Counted from the stretch's first letter, positions 9,250 through 17,651 are shown. The stretch: 64,000 bases of DNA from Eubacteriaceae bacterium (GCA_902362455.1 CABIWJ010000006.1:125495-189494); one strand, 5' to 3'. A program made the numbers and translations. The notes: a model not told the origin generated them from the sequence alone.

Positions 9250-9265
9250 GCATCCAACTGGATGC
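9250..9265 (+). promoter_or_regulatory. Small hairpin in the leader of the next gene
   Basis: GCATCC (9250-9255) and GGATGC (9260-9265) pair around AACT, directly 5' of the GGAAGGAG ribosome-binding site. It echoes the TCCAAxTGGA core of the palindrome 30 bp upstream, so it may be an operator or a translational control hairpin. Confidence 0.35.
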
Positions 9266-9283
9266 AGGAAGGAGATGGAGCGT

Positions 9284-9607
9284 ATGGAACAGGCGCTGGC
9301 TTATGTGTGCTGTTCAGCAGAAGAAAGCCGGGTAAAAGTGCAGAAATATTGCAGAAAAATCTATGAACTTGGGTATGTACCAATCTGTCCGAGATTTGTA
9401 TTCTCACCATTCTTGGAAGAGTCCGATGCAGAAGATATGCAGGGATATGGAAGAATGTCCCATATTCTTTTGCGGAGATGCCGGATGGTAGTTGTATGTG
9501 GGAAAGAAGTGACAGGAACAATGAATACCGAAATCAGTATGGCAGACAGACTCCATATCATTTGTACGACACTTGATGGACTGGTGCAGATAAAAGAATC
9601 AAAATAA
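9284..9607 (+). CDS. DUF4406/DUF7768-like nucleoside deoxyribosyltransferase-fold protein
   Basis: A 107-aa protein resembling the small nucleoside 2-deoxyribosyltransferase-like domain found in phages and ICEs. Visible landmarks are an N-terminal strand ALAYVCCSAEE, a YCRKIYELGYVPICPRFVF segment, LLRRCRMVVVCG, and a TGTMNTEISMA helix carrying the family Glu. Members bind nucleotides or nucleoside derivatives; the role in mobile elements is not established. ATG 9284 is chosen because GGAAGGAG (9267-9274) is 9 nt upstream; ATG 9275 abuts the same site and is too close. It stands alone between a terminator and the candidate oriT. Confidence 0.65.
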   Translation: MEQALAYVCCSAEESRVKVQKYCRKIYELGYVPICPRFVFSPFLEESDAEDMQGYGRMSHILLRRCRMVVVCGKEVTGTMNTEISMADRLHIICTTLDGLVQIKESK

Positions 9608-9609
9608 AT

Positions 9610-9740
9610 CAGAATCGAGTTAATCCGGTGCTACAGAAACTGGTGGTACTCGTTTTGCAAGCATAGCGTTTGGATATCCAAACGCACTTTGGGGAGAACC
9701 CCAATCCCCCGAATACAAAATGAAAACGGAAAGGAAGGAT
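9610..9740 (+). other. Candidate oriT of the ICE
   Basis: This non-coding stretch just upstream of mobC contains a perfect 20-bp palindrome (GCGTTTGGATATCCAAACGC, 9666-9685), then a TTGGGG/CCCCAA hairpin with a 4-nt loop (9689-9704), then TCCCCCGAATAC. Inverted repeats followed by a unique sequence beside mobC/relaxase genes are the usual layout of MOBP transfer origins. The nick site itself is not identified. Confidence 0.55.
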
Positions 9741-9745
9741 AAGCT

Positions 9746-9916
9746 ATGTTAAGAGACGGAGTCATGATTATGATCGCATTGATGTGTGGAGGTTGTTTCG
9801 GAGTCGTGGTGACCTGCTGTATGGTAACTGCGAAACGGTCGGATCAGGAGCTTGGCGATATGATGAAAGAGAAAAGAGAAGGGACGGTGATGCAATGCGA
9901 AAACGAAACCATGTGA
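9746..9916 (+). CDS. DUF3789-like small single-span membrane protein
   Basis: A 56-residue ORF. The sequence begins MLRDGVMIMIALMCGG, has one hydrophobic segment (about 6-28), then a charged tail. The start ATG follows AAGGAAGGAT. Small membrane proteins of this type sit directly ahead of mobC in Tn1549-like elements. The stop at 9914-9916 overlaps the mobC start by 22 bp in another frame, so the two are probably translationally coupled. Function unknown. Confidence 0.6.
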   Translation: MLRDGVMIMIALMCGGCFGVVVTCCMVTAKRSDQELGDMMKEKREGTVMQCENETM

Positions 9917-10203
9917 TCCCGGTGCGGTTAAATGCAAGGGAACTCAGGGAATTGGAGGAACAGGTGGAAAAAAGCGGACTGAGTCGGGAAGAGTTTATGC
10001 GTTCGCTGATCTTAGGAGCACAGGTACACGCAAAACCCTGTGAGCATCACCCGGAACTGCTTAGGAAGATAGCGGGTCTGTGCAATAATGCGAACCAGCT
10101 TGCCCATGTTGCGAATGCTTCGGGAATGGCAAGTGAGCAGAGTGTGCAGGAAATGCTCCGGCTTACCAAAGAGACATGGCATCTGGTAAAGGAAGAGTGG
10201 TAA
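9895..10203 (+). CDS. mobC: MobC-like relaxosome accessory protein
   Basis: A 102-aa protein of the plasmid mobilization MobC family. The N-terminus has a ribbon-helix-helix-like sequence (VIPVRLNARELRELEEQ, SREEFMRSLI) for binding oriT DNA, and the C-terminal half has the family LRKIAGLCNNANQLAHVAN segment. It assists the relaxase at the origin of transfer. I chose ATG 9895 because the longer frame opening at 9784 would include the body of the upstream membrane-protein gene and no MobC residues. The relaxase starts 7 bp after the stop. Confidence 0.85.
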   Translation: MRKRNHVIPVRLNARELRELEEQVEKSGLSREEFMRSLILGAQVHAKPCEHHPELLRKIAGLCNNANQLAHVANASGMASEQSVQEMLRLTKETWHLVKEEW

Positions 10204-10209
10204 TGACAG

Positions 10210-11493
10210 ATGGCTTATACAAGTGTTATCCCCGTCCACCGCCTGGACCGTTCCATCGAATATGTGAAAGACAAAGAAAAAACCACACAGAAAGCAGACT
10301 CTCTGGAGGCTGCCATTGATTATGCCATGAACCGGACAAAGACGGAACAGGCGGTCTTCGAAGATACCATCGGATGTACCAATGAAAATGCGTATGCAGA
10401 TATGGTGGCAACGAAAAAGAGATTCCATAAGATGGGCGGTGTGGAAGGATACCATCTGGTACAGAGTTTTGCAGAAGGTGAGGTGACACCGGAACTGGCA
10501 CATCTCATCGGACAGGAACTGGCAGACCGGCTCTTAAAGGGACAGTATGAAGTCGTTATCACAACGCATCTGAATACCAGACATTATCATAACCACATTG
10601 TCTGGAACTCTGTGAGCATGGCAGACGGGCGTAAGTACCACAGTAATGCAAAGAGTTATTATACGGAGATCCGGAAGATCTCCGATGAGCTGTGCAGAAA
10701 ATATGGTCTGTCTATCATTGAATCCGACCAGAAAAAATCAATCCCTTATGTACAGTGGAAAGCGGAACAGGAAGGGAAACCGACATGGAGAAGTGCGATC
10801 CGTCTGGATATCAGGGAGTCTGTACAGGAAAGCTACTCCTGGTCACAATTCTTAAAAGAAATGGAAAAGCGTGGATACACATGGAAACTGAACCGGAAAT
10901 ATGTCGCTTTAAAGGCTCCGGGGATGGAACGGTACATCCGGCTACGGTCTCTTGGAAAAAACTATTCCGAAGAGGAGATCCGTGGACAGATCTTACAGCC
11001 AAAAGTAAAACGCATCTATCAAAAGACGGTGCAGATTTCTCCAAAGAGGAAACTGACCGGGATACAGGCATTATATTATTCCTATCTATATCAGATGGGA
11101 GTACTGCCAAAAAGACCGAGAAGAAGTCCGTATGCCATCAGAGAGGATATCCGGAAACTAGATCAGAGGATTGAACAGATTGAGTTTTTAATGAAGCATG
11201 ATATTACGACCAGAGAACAGCTTGCCACATACCGTGAGCCGTTACAAAAGCAGATTTCAGAACTGATGAAGGAACGCAGAAAGCTCTATCGGAATGACAG
11301 TGAAGACAGTGGAAAAGTACGGCTGTCCGAAATCAATGAGGAATTAAAAAATCTCCGAAAAGAAGTCCGTATGACCGTCCGGATTGAAAAGCATTCATTG
11401 GAAATCGAAGAAAGACTTCGAAAGGCAGAAGAACAAATCCAGAATGAGAAACGTGTGGAACACAAGGAAAAAGAGAGTCAGGAGGTGAGATAA
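10210..11493 (+). CDS. MOBP-type relaxase/mobilization nuclease
   Basis: A 427-aa relaxase that nicks the transferred strand at oriT and remains covalently bound through a Tyr. The nuclease domain spans about 1-230: the family histidine motif is RHYHNHIVWNSV (about 118-129), preceded by GYHLVQSF and followed by KYHSNAKSYY. Candidate catalytic tyrosines lie near the N-terminus (Y3, Y18, Y38), but the nucleophile is not certain. The C-terminal half (about 310-427) is charged and coiled-coil-like. Length and order (mobC, relaxase, PcfB-like, ArdC-like) match Tn1549/CTn-type ICEs. It must act with the VirD4 protein, whose gene is broken in this copy. Confidence 0.9.
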   Translation: MAYTSVIPVHRLDRSIEYVKDKEKTTQKADSLEAAIDYAMNRTKTEQAVFEDTIGCTNENAYADMVATKKRFHKMGGVEGYHLVQSFAEGEVTPELAHLIGQELADRLLKGQYEVVITTHLNTRHYHNHIVWNSVSMADGRKYHSNAKSYYTEIRKISDELCRKYGLSIIESDQKKSIPYVQWKAEQEGKPTWRSAIRLDIRESVQESYSWSQFLKEMEKRGYTWKLNRKYVALKAPGMERYIRLRSLGKNYSEEEIRGQILQPKVKRIYQKTVQISPKRKLTGIQALYYSYLYQMGVLPKRPRRSPYAIREDIRKLDQRIEQIEFLMKHDITTREQLATYREPLQKQISELMKERRKLYRNDSEDSGKVRLSEINEELKNLRKEVRMTVRIEKHSLEIEERLRKAEEQIQNEKRVEHKEKESQEVR

Positions 11494-11495
11494 GT

Positions 11496-12302
11496 ATGAA
11501 TTACGGAGCAGAACCGGCAGATCAGGTGGTGCGGTACAGTCTGGAAGGAATGGAATACTCTTTGAAGATTACCGGAAATGTGGCAAAGCATGTGGCAATC
11601 TTTATTGCGGCCACCCTGAAAGATCAGAAAAAGACAAGAGGGAAAACAAGGCTTACCAGAATGTTAAAGGAACAGCGCCCGATGAAATTTTTTACCGTTC
11701 CGGGTGACCGCTTAAAAGAATTTGCAAAAGAGGCCAAGGCAAGGGGTATCTTATATGTAGTTATCAAGGATAAGGTGAATCCGGATCAGACAGAGGTCAT
11801 GGTATTTGCAGATGATGCAGCAAAGATGAACCGGGTATTAGACCGGATGAATCTGGATTTTGTAAAAGCAGAATCAGGCTCTATGGTTACAGAAGCAGTG
11901 GAAAAAGAGACTGCACCGGAAAAGGCAGAAAACCAGATGGAAAAAGAATCAAGGGAGAATGTACGGACAGAGACCGTTGTCCTGCCGGAAGGCAAAATAG
12001 AATTTGAACTGGACGATGCGGAAGAAATGTTCCAGATCGGGGATGAGGCTTTCCCGGAAGGAAATTTTACACAGGCGCAGGAGGGGGAAGAAAAGAATCC
12101 ATCCGAACCTTTCTCGCGCAACAGAAATACTTCTTCCGATCGGGAAACTAGCTGGAAAGAAAAGAATGAAAAACCATCTGTGCGGAAAGAACTCGGAGAT
12201 ATCCGCAAGGAACAGGAAGAGAAACGCAAGCGTCCAGACAGACGGAAAAATGCCAGAGAGAGCAGGAAGAAACGCAAGAATATGAAAACGAAAGGCAGGT
12301 AA
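11496..12302 (+). CDS. PcfB/DUF3801-family conjugation protein
   Basis: A 268-aa protein. The first 130 residues match the DUF3801/PcfB family (VAIFIAATLKDQKKTRGKTR, then a KFFTVPGDRLKEFAKEAKARG segment); enterococcal PcfB is a relaxosome/transfer protein encoded near the coupling protein. The C-terminal half is low-complexity: acidic, then strongly basic (KKRKNMKTKGR). It starts 2 bp after the relaxase stop with an AGGAGGTGAG site and overlaps the next gene by 1 bp. I expect a cytoplasmic adaptor between relaxosome and coupling protein, by family analogy. Confidence 0.75.
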   Translation: MNYGAEPADQVVRYSLEGMEYSLKITGNVAKHVAIFIAATLKDQKKTRGKTRLTRMLKEQRPMKFFTVPGDRLKEFAKEAKARGILYVVIKDKVNPDQTEVMVFADDAAKMNRVLDRMNLDFVKAESGSMVTEAVEKETAPEKAENQMEKESRENVRTETVVLPEGKIEFELDDAEEMFQIGDEAFPEGNFTQAQEGEEKNPSEPFSRNRNTSSDRETSWKEKNEKPSVRKELGDIRKEQEEKRKRPDRRKNARESRKKRKNMKTKGR

Positions 12303-13282
12303 TGTATATGGATTTAACAGATATGATTTCAGGGGGAACGGAAGAACAGCCGATTCCTGAACAGAAATTGACGAAAGAAGAATATGCAGCCAAAAAACAG
12401 CAGGAAAGAGAAGAGGTATGGGCTGAAGTAGATTCGCAGGCACAGGGAGTTTTTCAGGATGGAGAAAAACTGAAAGGTTTTCTGGATTTTATGGCAGAGT
12501 GTAATACACAGAGAACACCGAATCTGCTTTTGATCTATGGACAGCATCCGGATTTTAAGGTGGTAAGGTCTTATGAACGCTGGAGAGAAGAACATCGTTC
12601 GGTAAAAGCAGGGGAGCATGGCATTACTTATATGATTTCCACTGAATATGAAAAAGATGGAGAAATGCGGAGAGGGTATACGATCGGAAAAGGATTTGAC
12701 ATCAGTCAGATGTCTGGAAAGCCATTGGAAGAACGCCCTCAGCGAAGTTTGACAGAACTGATAGGAACTGTCTTAAAAGACCAGTCGGTACGTGTGCAGA
12801 TTGAGGATGATCTGCCAGACAAAGTGCAGGCCCAGTACAATCCGAGATACCGTACCATTTATATCCGCAACGGAATGAGTGAAGTAACGACATTCCATGC
12901 ACTGAACAGAGAACTGGCGTGTGCAGCACTGGACCAGCATACCGGAACCTACAGCCGACAGAAAGTCAGTGCACAGGCTTATTGTGCAGCCTATGTGATT
13001 GCGAAACGTTATGGTGTGGATGTTACCGGATTCAATCTGGAGTATATTGCACAGAGAAATGAATGTGGAAAGAAAGATCCACAGGAACTGAGAGACTTTT
13101 TAAATGATGTCCGTCAGGCTTCCTATAGTATCCGAAACCATATCGAACGGAATTTTGGTGCAAAGGAACAGGAGTATGTAACCGATGAGTTTGCAATCGG
13201 AGACCCTGTAAAAACACCGGAAACCAAGGATGAAAAAGCATCCGGAAAAGAGAAAAAAGCAAAGAGTCAGCCGGAACGATAA
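12302..13282 (+). CDS. ArdC-like/zincin-type ICE protein with degenerate metal site
   Basis: A 326-aa protein resembling ArdC-type antirestriction/ssDNA-binding proteins of mobile elements. The N-terminal part (about 45-140) has the LDFMAECNTQRTPNLLLIYGQ and WRREEH-like segments of that domain, and the middle has AQYNPRYRTIYIRNG as in the companion zincin domain. Where the zincin HExxH helix is expected the sequence reads TTFHALNRELACAALD; the motif is not intact, so peptidase activity is doubtful. A basic lysine-rich tail ends the protein. It overlaps the PcfB gene by 1 bp. It may protect incoming DNA, but the function is inferred only from family. Confidence 0.65.
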   Translation: MYMDLTDMISGGTEEQPIPEQKLTKEEYAAKKQQEREEVWAEVDSQAQGVFQDGEKLKGFLDFMAECNTQRTPNLLLIYGQHPDFKVVRSYERWREEHRSVKAGEHGITYMISTEYEKDGEMRRGYTIGKGFDISQMSGKPLEERPQRSLTELIGTVLKDQSVRVQIEDDLPDKVQAQYNPRYRTIYIRNGMSEVTTFHALNRELACAALDQHTGTYSRQKVSAQAYCAAYVIAKRYGVDVTGFNLEYIAQRNECGKKDPQELRDFLNDVRQASYSIRNHIERNFGAKEQEYVTDEFAIGDPVKTPETKDEKASGKEKKAKSQPER

Positions 13283-13365
13283 AAGTGAAAAAGCTGGACG
13301 GTTGGAGTAGCTATTACGGAGGTCTTGTGATATGGTTGGTGTAACAAAAAAAGGAGGTCAGCCAG

Positions 13366-13677
13366 ATGACAAAATACTATTTGAAGATGGATAACATTAT
13401 GAAAAATATGTTCGTGGTGGCACTGAATGATGAGCTGCAGGCACAGAGTGAGCAGGATGAATGTTTGGAAGAAACGAAAGCTCTTCTGAAAAAAGTAAGT
13501 GAATACGACCTCGCCCAGAAACGGCTGCAGATTACAGCCGGGGAACAAAGGCAGATCCGTAAGGCACTGAACAGGCTTAGAAGTAAATATCTTGCAGCCG
13601 GAAGATATAGTGATGGAATAGATAAAATCATTATTCAGGTTGCAAAACCGAATACCACCAGACACATGTTCTGGTAG
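13366..13677 (+). CDS. Small conserved ICE protein, unknown function
   Basis: A 103-aa soluble, largely helical protein (N-terminal MTKYYLKMDNIMKNMF, then a charged helical stretch to about 75). I do not recognise a domain. It has a strong AAAGGAGG site and lies 16 bp before the DUF4314 gene, in the stretch between ArdC-like and coupling-protein genes where Tn1549-type elements keep small accessory ORFs. Codon use resembles its neighbours. Confidence 0.55.
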   Translation: MTKYYLKMDNIMKNMFVVALNDELQAQSEQDECLEETKALLKKVSEYDLAQKRLQITAGEQRQIRKALNRLRSKYLAAGRYSDGIDKIIIQVAKPNTTRHMFW

Positions 13678-13693
13678 AGAAAGGAGTGGTTGA

Positions 13694-13972
13694 TTGGTCA
13701 TTTATTCAAGAGAAAAAGTGGCAAGACTTAGAGAACAGTATCCGGCAGGAACAAGAATCTGTCTGAATTCGATGGACGGAGAAGCGGGTATGCCGCAGGG
13801 ACTGGAAGGAACTGTGCAGTATGTGGATGATGCAGGCCAGCTTGGTGTTAAGTGGGACAACGGCAGAAGTCTCTCACTGATACCGGGAGTGGATTCCTTT
13901 CATAAGAAAGAAGGACAGGGACATCCAGAAGAAAAGCCACGCAAGAAAAGAGAATCTGACTTGCAGAGATAA
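13694..13972 (+). CDS. DUF4314-family protein
   Basis: A 92-aa protein starting at TTG 13694 behind AAGGAG. Residues 8-65 match the DUF4314 pattern: REQYPAGTRICLNSM, GLEGTVQYVDDAGQLGVKWDNG, then SLIPGVDSF, a small beta-barrel (SH3-like) fold. A basic tail follows. Function unknown; typical directly ahead of the VirD4 gene in this ICE family. The stop (TAA 13970-13972) overlaps the apparent beginning of the VirD4 frame. Confidence 0.7.
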   Translation: MVIYSREKVARLREQYPAGTRICLNSMDGEAGMPQGLEGTVQYVDDAGQLGVKWDNGRSLSLIPGVDSFHKKEGQGHPEEKPRKKRESDLQR

Positions 13973-14897
13973 GTACAAAAAAGCAGGACTGGGTTCTGTA
14001 TCTTGTCTTTCTGCCATTTGTCTGGTGGGTGGCAGCGATTACCGCTTGTGCCATTACACCGGATAAGAATTTTATTCAAATTTTAGAAACGCTGAGCGAA
14101 AAACTCGAACAGCCGTTTTTTATCACGTATGCACCGTATACGTTCAAATGTATTCTGATATTCACAGCAGCCTATTTCTTAGGCATTGGTATTTATGAAT
14201 CCCAAAAAAGAAATTATAGAAGAGGCGTGGAACATGGTTCCGCAAAATGGGGCAACGTGTCCGAAATCTGCAGACGTTACTGCGAAAAGCAGTACACGAA
14301 TAATCTGCTTCTGACACAGCATTTCCGCATGGGACTGGATGGATATAAGCATAAACGAAATTTAAATGTGCTGGTAGTCGGAGGTTCCGGGGCAGGAAAG
14401 AGCCGGACCTATGCGATTCCGAACATCATGCAGTGCAACTGCTCGATGGTGATCACAGATCCGAAAGCAGAACTTCTGCGCAAAACAGGAGGTGTTCTGG
14501 AACGGAATGGATATGAAGTCCGGGTTTTTGATTTGATCAATCCGGAGACTTCCTGGTGTTATAACCCGTTTGCGTATGTCCGGGATGATAAGGATGTACT
14601 GAAGCTGATCAATAACCTGATCCGCAACACAACACCGAAGGGAGCGCAGAGCTCAGACCCGTTTTGGGAGAAGTCCGAGACTGCACTTTTACAGGCACTT
14701 ATGCTGTATTTGCTGCATGAAGCTCCACCAGAAGAACAGAACTTCCCGATGATCATGGAAATGCTTGGAAGCGCACAGGTCAAAGAAGATGATGAGGATT
14801 ACCAGTCACCATTGGACATTTTGTTTGAAAGACTGGAAATGCGGGACCCAGAGAGTATTGCGGTCAAGCAGTATGCCATTTATAAGCAGGCGGCTGG
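13969..14897 (+). pseudogene. VirD4-type coupling protein, 5' portion (interrupted by the nested element)
   Basis: About 310 codons of a VirD4/TraG-like type IV coupling ATPase that links the relaxosome to the secretion channel. Two N-terminal membrane spans (VLYLVFLPFVWWVAAI and CILIFTAAYFLGIGIY), then the Walker A motif VVGGSGAGKSRTY and TDPKAELL. The frame is open from 13960, and the first membrane span lies upstream of the only ordinary start (GTG 14029). An ATA at 13969, overlapping the DUF4314 stop as ATAA where related operons often have ATGA, may be a mutated start. The gene is cut after codon Gly (14896-14898) in KQAAG by the 13.3-kb element; the rest resumes at 28184. Confidence 0.9.
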
Positions 14898-14907
14898 TGT
14901 TGTATGC

Positions 14908-14949
14908 TTTAAGAGACTTATTCATCACGATATGAGTAAGTCTCTTAAA
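14908..14949 (+). repeat. 13-bp perfect inverted repeat at the left end of the nested element
   Basis: TTTAAGAGACTTA (14908-14920) and its exact reverse complement (14937-14949) flank a 16-nt spacer, 10 bp inside the left junction and 35 bp before the recombinase gene. It could be a recombinase-binding site, an operator, or a hairpin that blocks readthrough from virD4. Confidence 0.75.
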
Positions 14950-14983
14950 ACATATAAGGCTACAAAGCAGAAAGGAGACCCCC

Positions 14984-16852
14984 ATGAGCAAACAGAAAAT
15001 AACCGCCCTGTATGAGCGTTTGAGCCGTGACGATGAACTGCAAGGCGAGAGTAATTCCATATCCAATCAGAAAAAATTATTGGAGGAATACGCCGCACAG
15101 CAAGGCTTTACAAACTGTGTCCACTTTACGGACGATGGAATAAGCGGGACTTGTTTCGATAGACCCGGCTTTCTTGATATGATGCGGCAAGTCGAAGCCG
15201 GAAATGTGGACTATCTGTGCATTAAGGACATGAGCCGTCTGGGGCGTGATTATCTCAAAGTCGGTCAGATTATGGAGATTTTACGCCAGAGAGGTGTCCG
15301 TCTCATTGCCATCAATGACGGTGTGGACAGTGCCAGAGGAGACGATGATTTTACCCCTTTTCGCAATATCATGAACGAATACTACGCCAGAGACACAAGC
15401 CGCAAAATCAAGTCCACTTTCAAGACCAAAGGCATGACAGGCAAGCATCTGACAGGGACGGTCATTTATGGTTATCTCTGGAATGAGACGAGAGACCAAT
15501 GGATTGTTGATGAATACGCCGCCGAGGTTGTCAAGCGTATTTTTGCTATGACGATTGACGGCTACGGACCGTATCAGATTGCAAAGAAGCTGTCCGAGGA
15601 CAAGATACTCATTCCCTCTGCCTACCTTGCACAGCATAACGAGGGCGTGAACAAAAACAAGACTTTCAAGGATGTGTACGGTTGGGGTTCTTCCACTATC
15701 GTCAATCTGTTGGACAAGCGTGAATATCTCGGTCATACCGTCAATTTCAAGACCCGAAAGCACTTTAAGGACAAGAAAAGCCATTATGTCCCGGAGGACG
15801 AATGGACGATTTTCGAGAATACCCACGAAGCCATTATCAGCCAAGAGACTTTCGACCTTGCACAGAAAATCCGAAGCAAGGTCAGACGATACCCCGATGG
15901 ATGGGGCGAAGCTGCTCCCCTCACAGGCTTGCTCTACTGTGCCGATTGCGGCGGCAAGATGTATGTCCACCGCACTAACAACGGCAAGCGTATCTCTCAA
16001 TACACTTGCTCACAGTACACAAAAGTCCCTTGTGGAACGCTCTGCAAGACACAGCACCGTATCAATGAAGATGTGGTACTTTCCCTTGTCTCCGATATGC
16101 TCCGAGCCATAGCCGAGTATGCAAAGCATGAGCGAGCCGAGTTTGTCCGAGTGGTACAAGAAGCACAGTCCAGTCAGCAGACAAGCGAGGTCAAGAAGCA
16201 ACGCACAAGGCTTGCTACGGCAAAACAGCGTGTTTCAGAACTGGAAGTTTTGCTCTGTAAAATTTATGAGGACAATGTATTGGGCAAGCTCCCCGATGCC
16301 AGATATGCCGTTCTGGATGCACAGTACGCAAAGGAACAGGCGGCACTTACCGCCGAGATTGCAACACTTGAAAAGGCTGTCGGAGATTATGAGAAGCATG
16401 AGAAATCCGCAGACCGCTTTATCGCTCTGATTGACAAGTATCAGAACTTCGACAAGCTGACAAATACCATGCTCAATGAGTTTGTCGATAAAATCCTTGT
16501 CCATGAGCGAGCCAGAAAAGGCAGTCGAGAGACTACGCAAGAGGTTGAAATCTTCTTTAACTTTGTCGGGCGTTTCGTCCCTCCGGCATTTGCCGAAGTG
16601 GAGCTTACACCGGAAGAATTAGAGGAAATCCGCAAGCGTGAGGAACGCAAGGACAAACTTCATCAGAACTACTTGAAGCGTAAAGCCAGCGGTGCCCAGA
16701 AGCGTTATGAGGACAAAATCAAGGCGGCAAAGAAAGCCGAGATGGACGAAAAGAAAAATGCCATTCGAGCCGAGGATATTGCAAGGGGCGTATTTATCCC
16801 TGTCAGCAATCTTCCGAAGCGAGAACCACAGAAAGGAGCTATCACAGCATGA
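14984..16852 (+). CDS. tnpX: Large serine recombinase, TnpX/TndX type
   Basis: A 622-aa site-specific recombinase that excises and integrates the nested element through a serine-DNA intermediate. The resolvase domain (about 1-150) has the nucleophile Ser14 in YERLSRDDE and the DMSRLGRDYLKVG motif. The recombinase domain follows (about 160-290), then a zinc ribbon (about 322-360, CADCGG and CSQYTKVPCGTLC) and a coiled-coil region (about 400-480). Size and architecture match large serine recombinases of Tn4451/Tn5397-type elements. It starts 86 bp from the left junction behind AAAGGAG, and its stop overlaps tnpV by 4 bp (ATGA). Confidence 0.95.
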   Translation: MSKQKITALYERLSRDDELQGESNSISNQKKLLEEYAAQQGFTNCVHFTDDGISGTCFDRPGFLDMMRQVEAGNVDYLCIKDMSRLGRDYLKVGQIMEILRQRGVRLIAINDGVDSARGDDDFTPFRNIMNEYYARDTSRKIKSTFKTKGMTGKHLTGTVIYGYLWNETRDQWIVDEYAAEVVKRIFAMTIDGYGPYQIAKKLSEDKILIPSAYLAQHNEGVNKNKTFKDVYGWGSSTIVNLLDKREYLGHTVNFKTRKHFKDKKSHYVPEDEWTIFENTHEAIISQETFDLAQKIRSKVRRYPDGWGEAAPLTGLLYCADCGGKMYVHRTNNGKRISQYTCSQYTKVPCGTLCKTQHRINEDVVLSLVSDMLRAIAEYAKHERAEFVRVVQEAQSSQQTSEVKKQRTRLATAKQRVSELEVLLCKIYEDNVLGKLPDARYAVLDAQYAKEQAALTAEIATLEKAVGDYEKHEKSADRFIALIDKYQNFDKLTNTMLNEFVDKILVHERARKGSRETTQEVEIFFNFVGRFVPPAFAEVELTPEELEEIRKREERKDKLHQNYLKRKASGAQKRYEDKIKAAKKAEMDEKKNAIRAEDIARGVFIPVSNLPKREPQKGAITA

Positions 16853-17247
16853 ACGAACTGAAAGCGAGAATCCATGAAAACGGCATTGACTATGTCCTTG
16901 TGGGAGATTACTATGTGCCGGATTTGAAGCTGCCGGAGGAAAAGCGACCTATCGGGCATTGGGGCAGACTTCACAAAGCCTATTTGCAGAACTACCGCCC
17001 CACCGTTTACAACGAGCTTGTTTTGTCCTGTCGGCTTCATTCCGTCCTTGCGGATCTGAACGAACAGGCAAATGACCGCTTCTCTCTGATTATGGAGCAG
17101 ATGGCAAGAGCCGAGGGCGTGACAGAGCAAATGAAAGCGGAAAATCAGATGTTGTGGGTGCAGTCTATGAACTCTATCCGCAACCGAGCCGAGGAAATTG
17201 TCAAGCATGAAATGATTTACTGCCATTATAGCGGAGGGGGTGATTAA
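16849..17247 (+). CDS. tnpV: Transposon-encoded protein TnpV
   Basis: A 132-aa protein of the TnpV family found beside TnpX-type recombinases. The family features are YVLVGDYYVPDLKLPEE, PIGHWGRLHKAYLQ, and the C-terminal EGVTEQMKAENQMLWVQSM helix followed by NSIRNRAEEIV. Function is unknown; it is assumed to assist transposition or its control. Its ATG overlaps the tnpX stop, so translation is coupled, and the next gene follows immediately after the stop. Confidence 0.85.
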   Translation: MNELKARIHENGIDYVLVGDYYVPDLKLPEEKRPIGHWGRLHKAYLQNYRPTVYNELVLSCRLHSVLADLNEQANDRFSLIMEQMARAEGVTEQMKAENQMLWVQSMNSIRNRAEEIVKHEMIYCHYSGGGD

Positions 17248-17529
17248 ATGATTATGGAAGCGATTTTCGGCGGCGATATGTACCCATTGGAGAACATTGT
17301 ACCGCAACAGGACGGCTACAAGGCAGAGGTCAAAGCCATTGCCGACCTTATGGACGAACTGGCGAACAGGTTTTCAAAAGCTGACTTTTCCAAAGTGGAG
17401 GAGCTTCATCAGCGAATGACGATTATTCAGCAGTACGAAAGCACCGAGCATTTTAAGTGCGGACTGTCCACAGGATTGCTACTTATGAAAGAAGCCTATG
17501 AATATCCACTCAATCCCAAAGAGGATTAA
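17248..17529 (+). CDS. Small element protein (DUF6809-like)
   Basis: A 93-aa soluble protein starting directly after the TnpV stop with a GGAGGGGGTGA site inside tnpV. It has the layout of the DUF6809-like proteins of serine-recombinase elements: a short N-terminal GGDMYPLENI segment, a helix with KAEVKAIADLMDELA, and a C-terminal helix ending FKCGLSTGLLLMKEAYEY. Function unknown. Family assignment is from pattern memory and moderate. Confidence 0.6.
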   Translation: MIMEAIFGGDMYPLENIVPQQDGYKAEVKAIADLMDELANRFSKADFSKVEELHQRMTIIQQYESTEHFKCGLSTGLLLMKEAYEYPLNPKED

Positions 17530-17569
17530 AAAAACAAGGTCTGAACCCGACAATTTAATACCGTAATTC

Positions 17570-17614
17570 AAGCGGCAAGTGTTTCGTTCTTCGTGAAATG
17601 CTTGTTGCTTTTAT
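17570..17614 (+). terminator. Hairpin after the tnpXV operon
   Basis: AAGCGGCAAG (17570-17579) pairs with CTTGTTGCTT (17601-17610) with two G-U pairs, followed by TTATT. Probable end of the tnpX-tnpV transcript. Confidence 0.5.
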
Positions 17615-17651
17615 TAACCTTAAATCTTAATCTTTCAAGGAGGAACCCACT

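Noticed and set aside
15281..16000. 239-codon minus-strand frame within tnpX
   Set aside because: Antisense shadow of a clearly recognised recombinase; no start signal.
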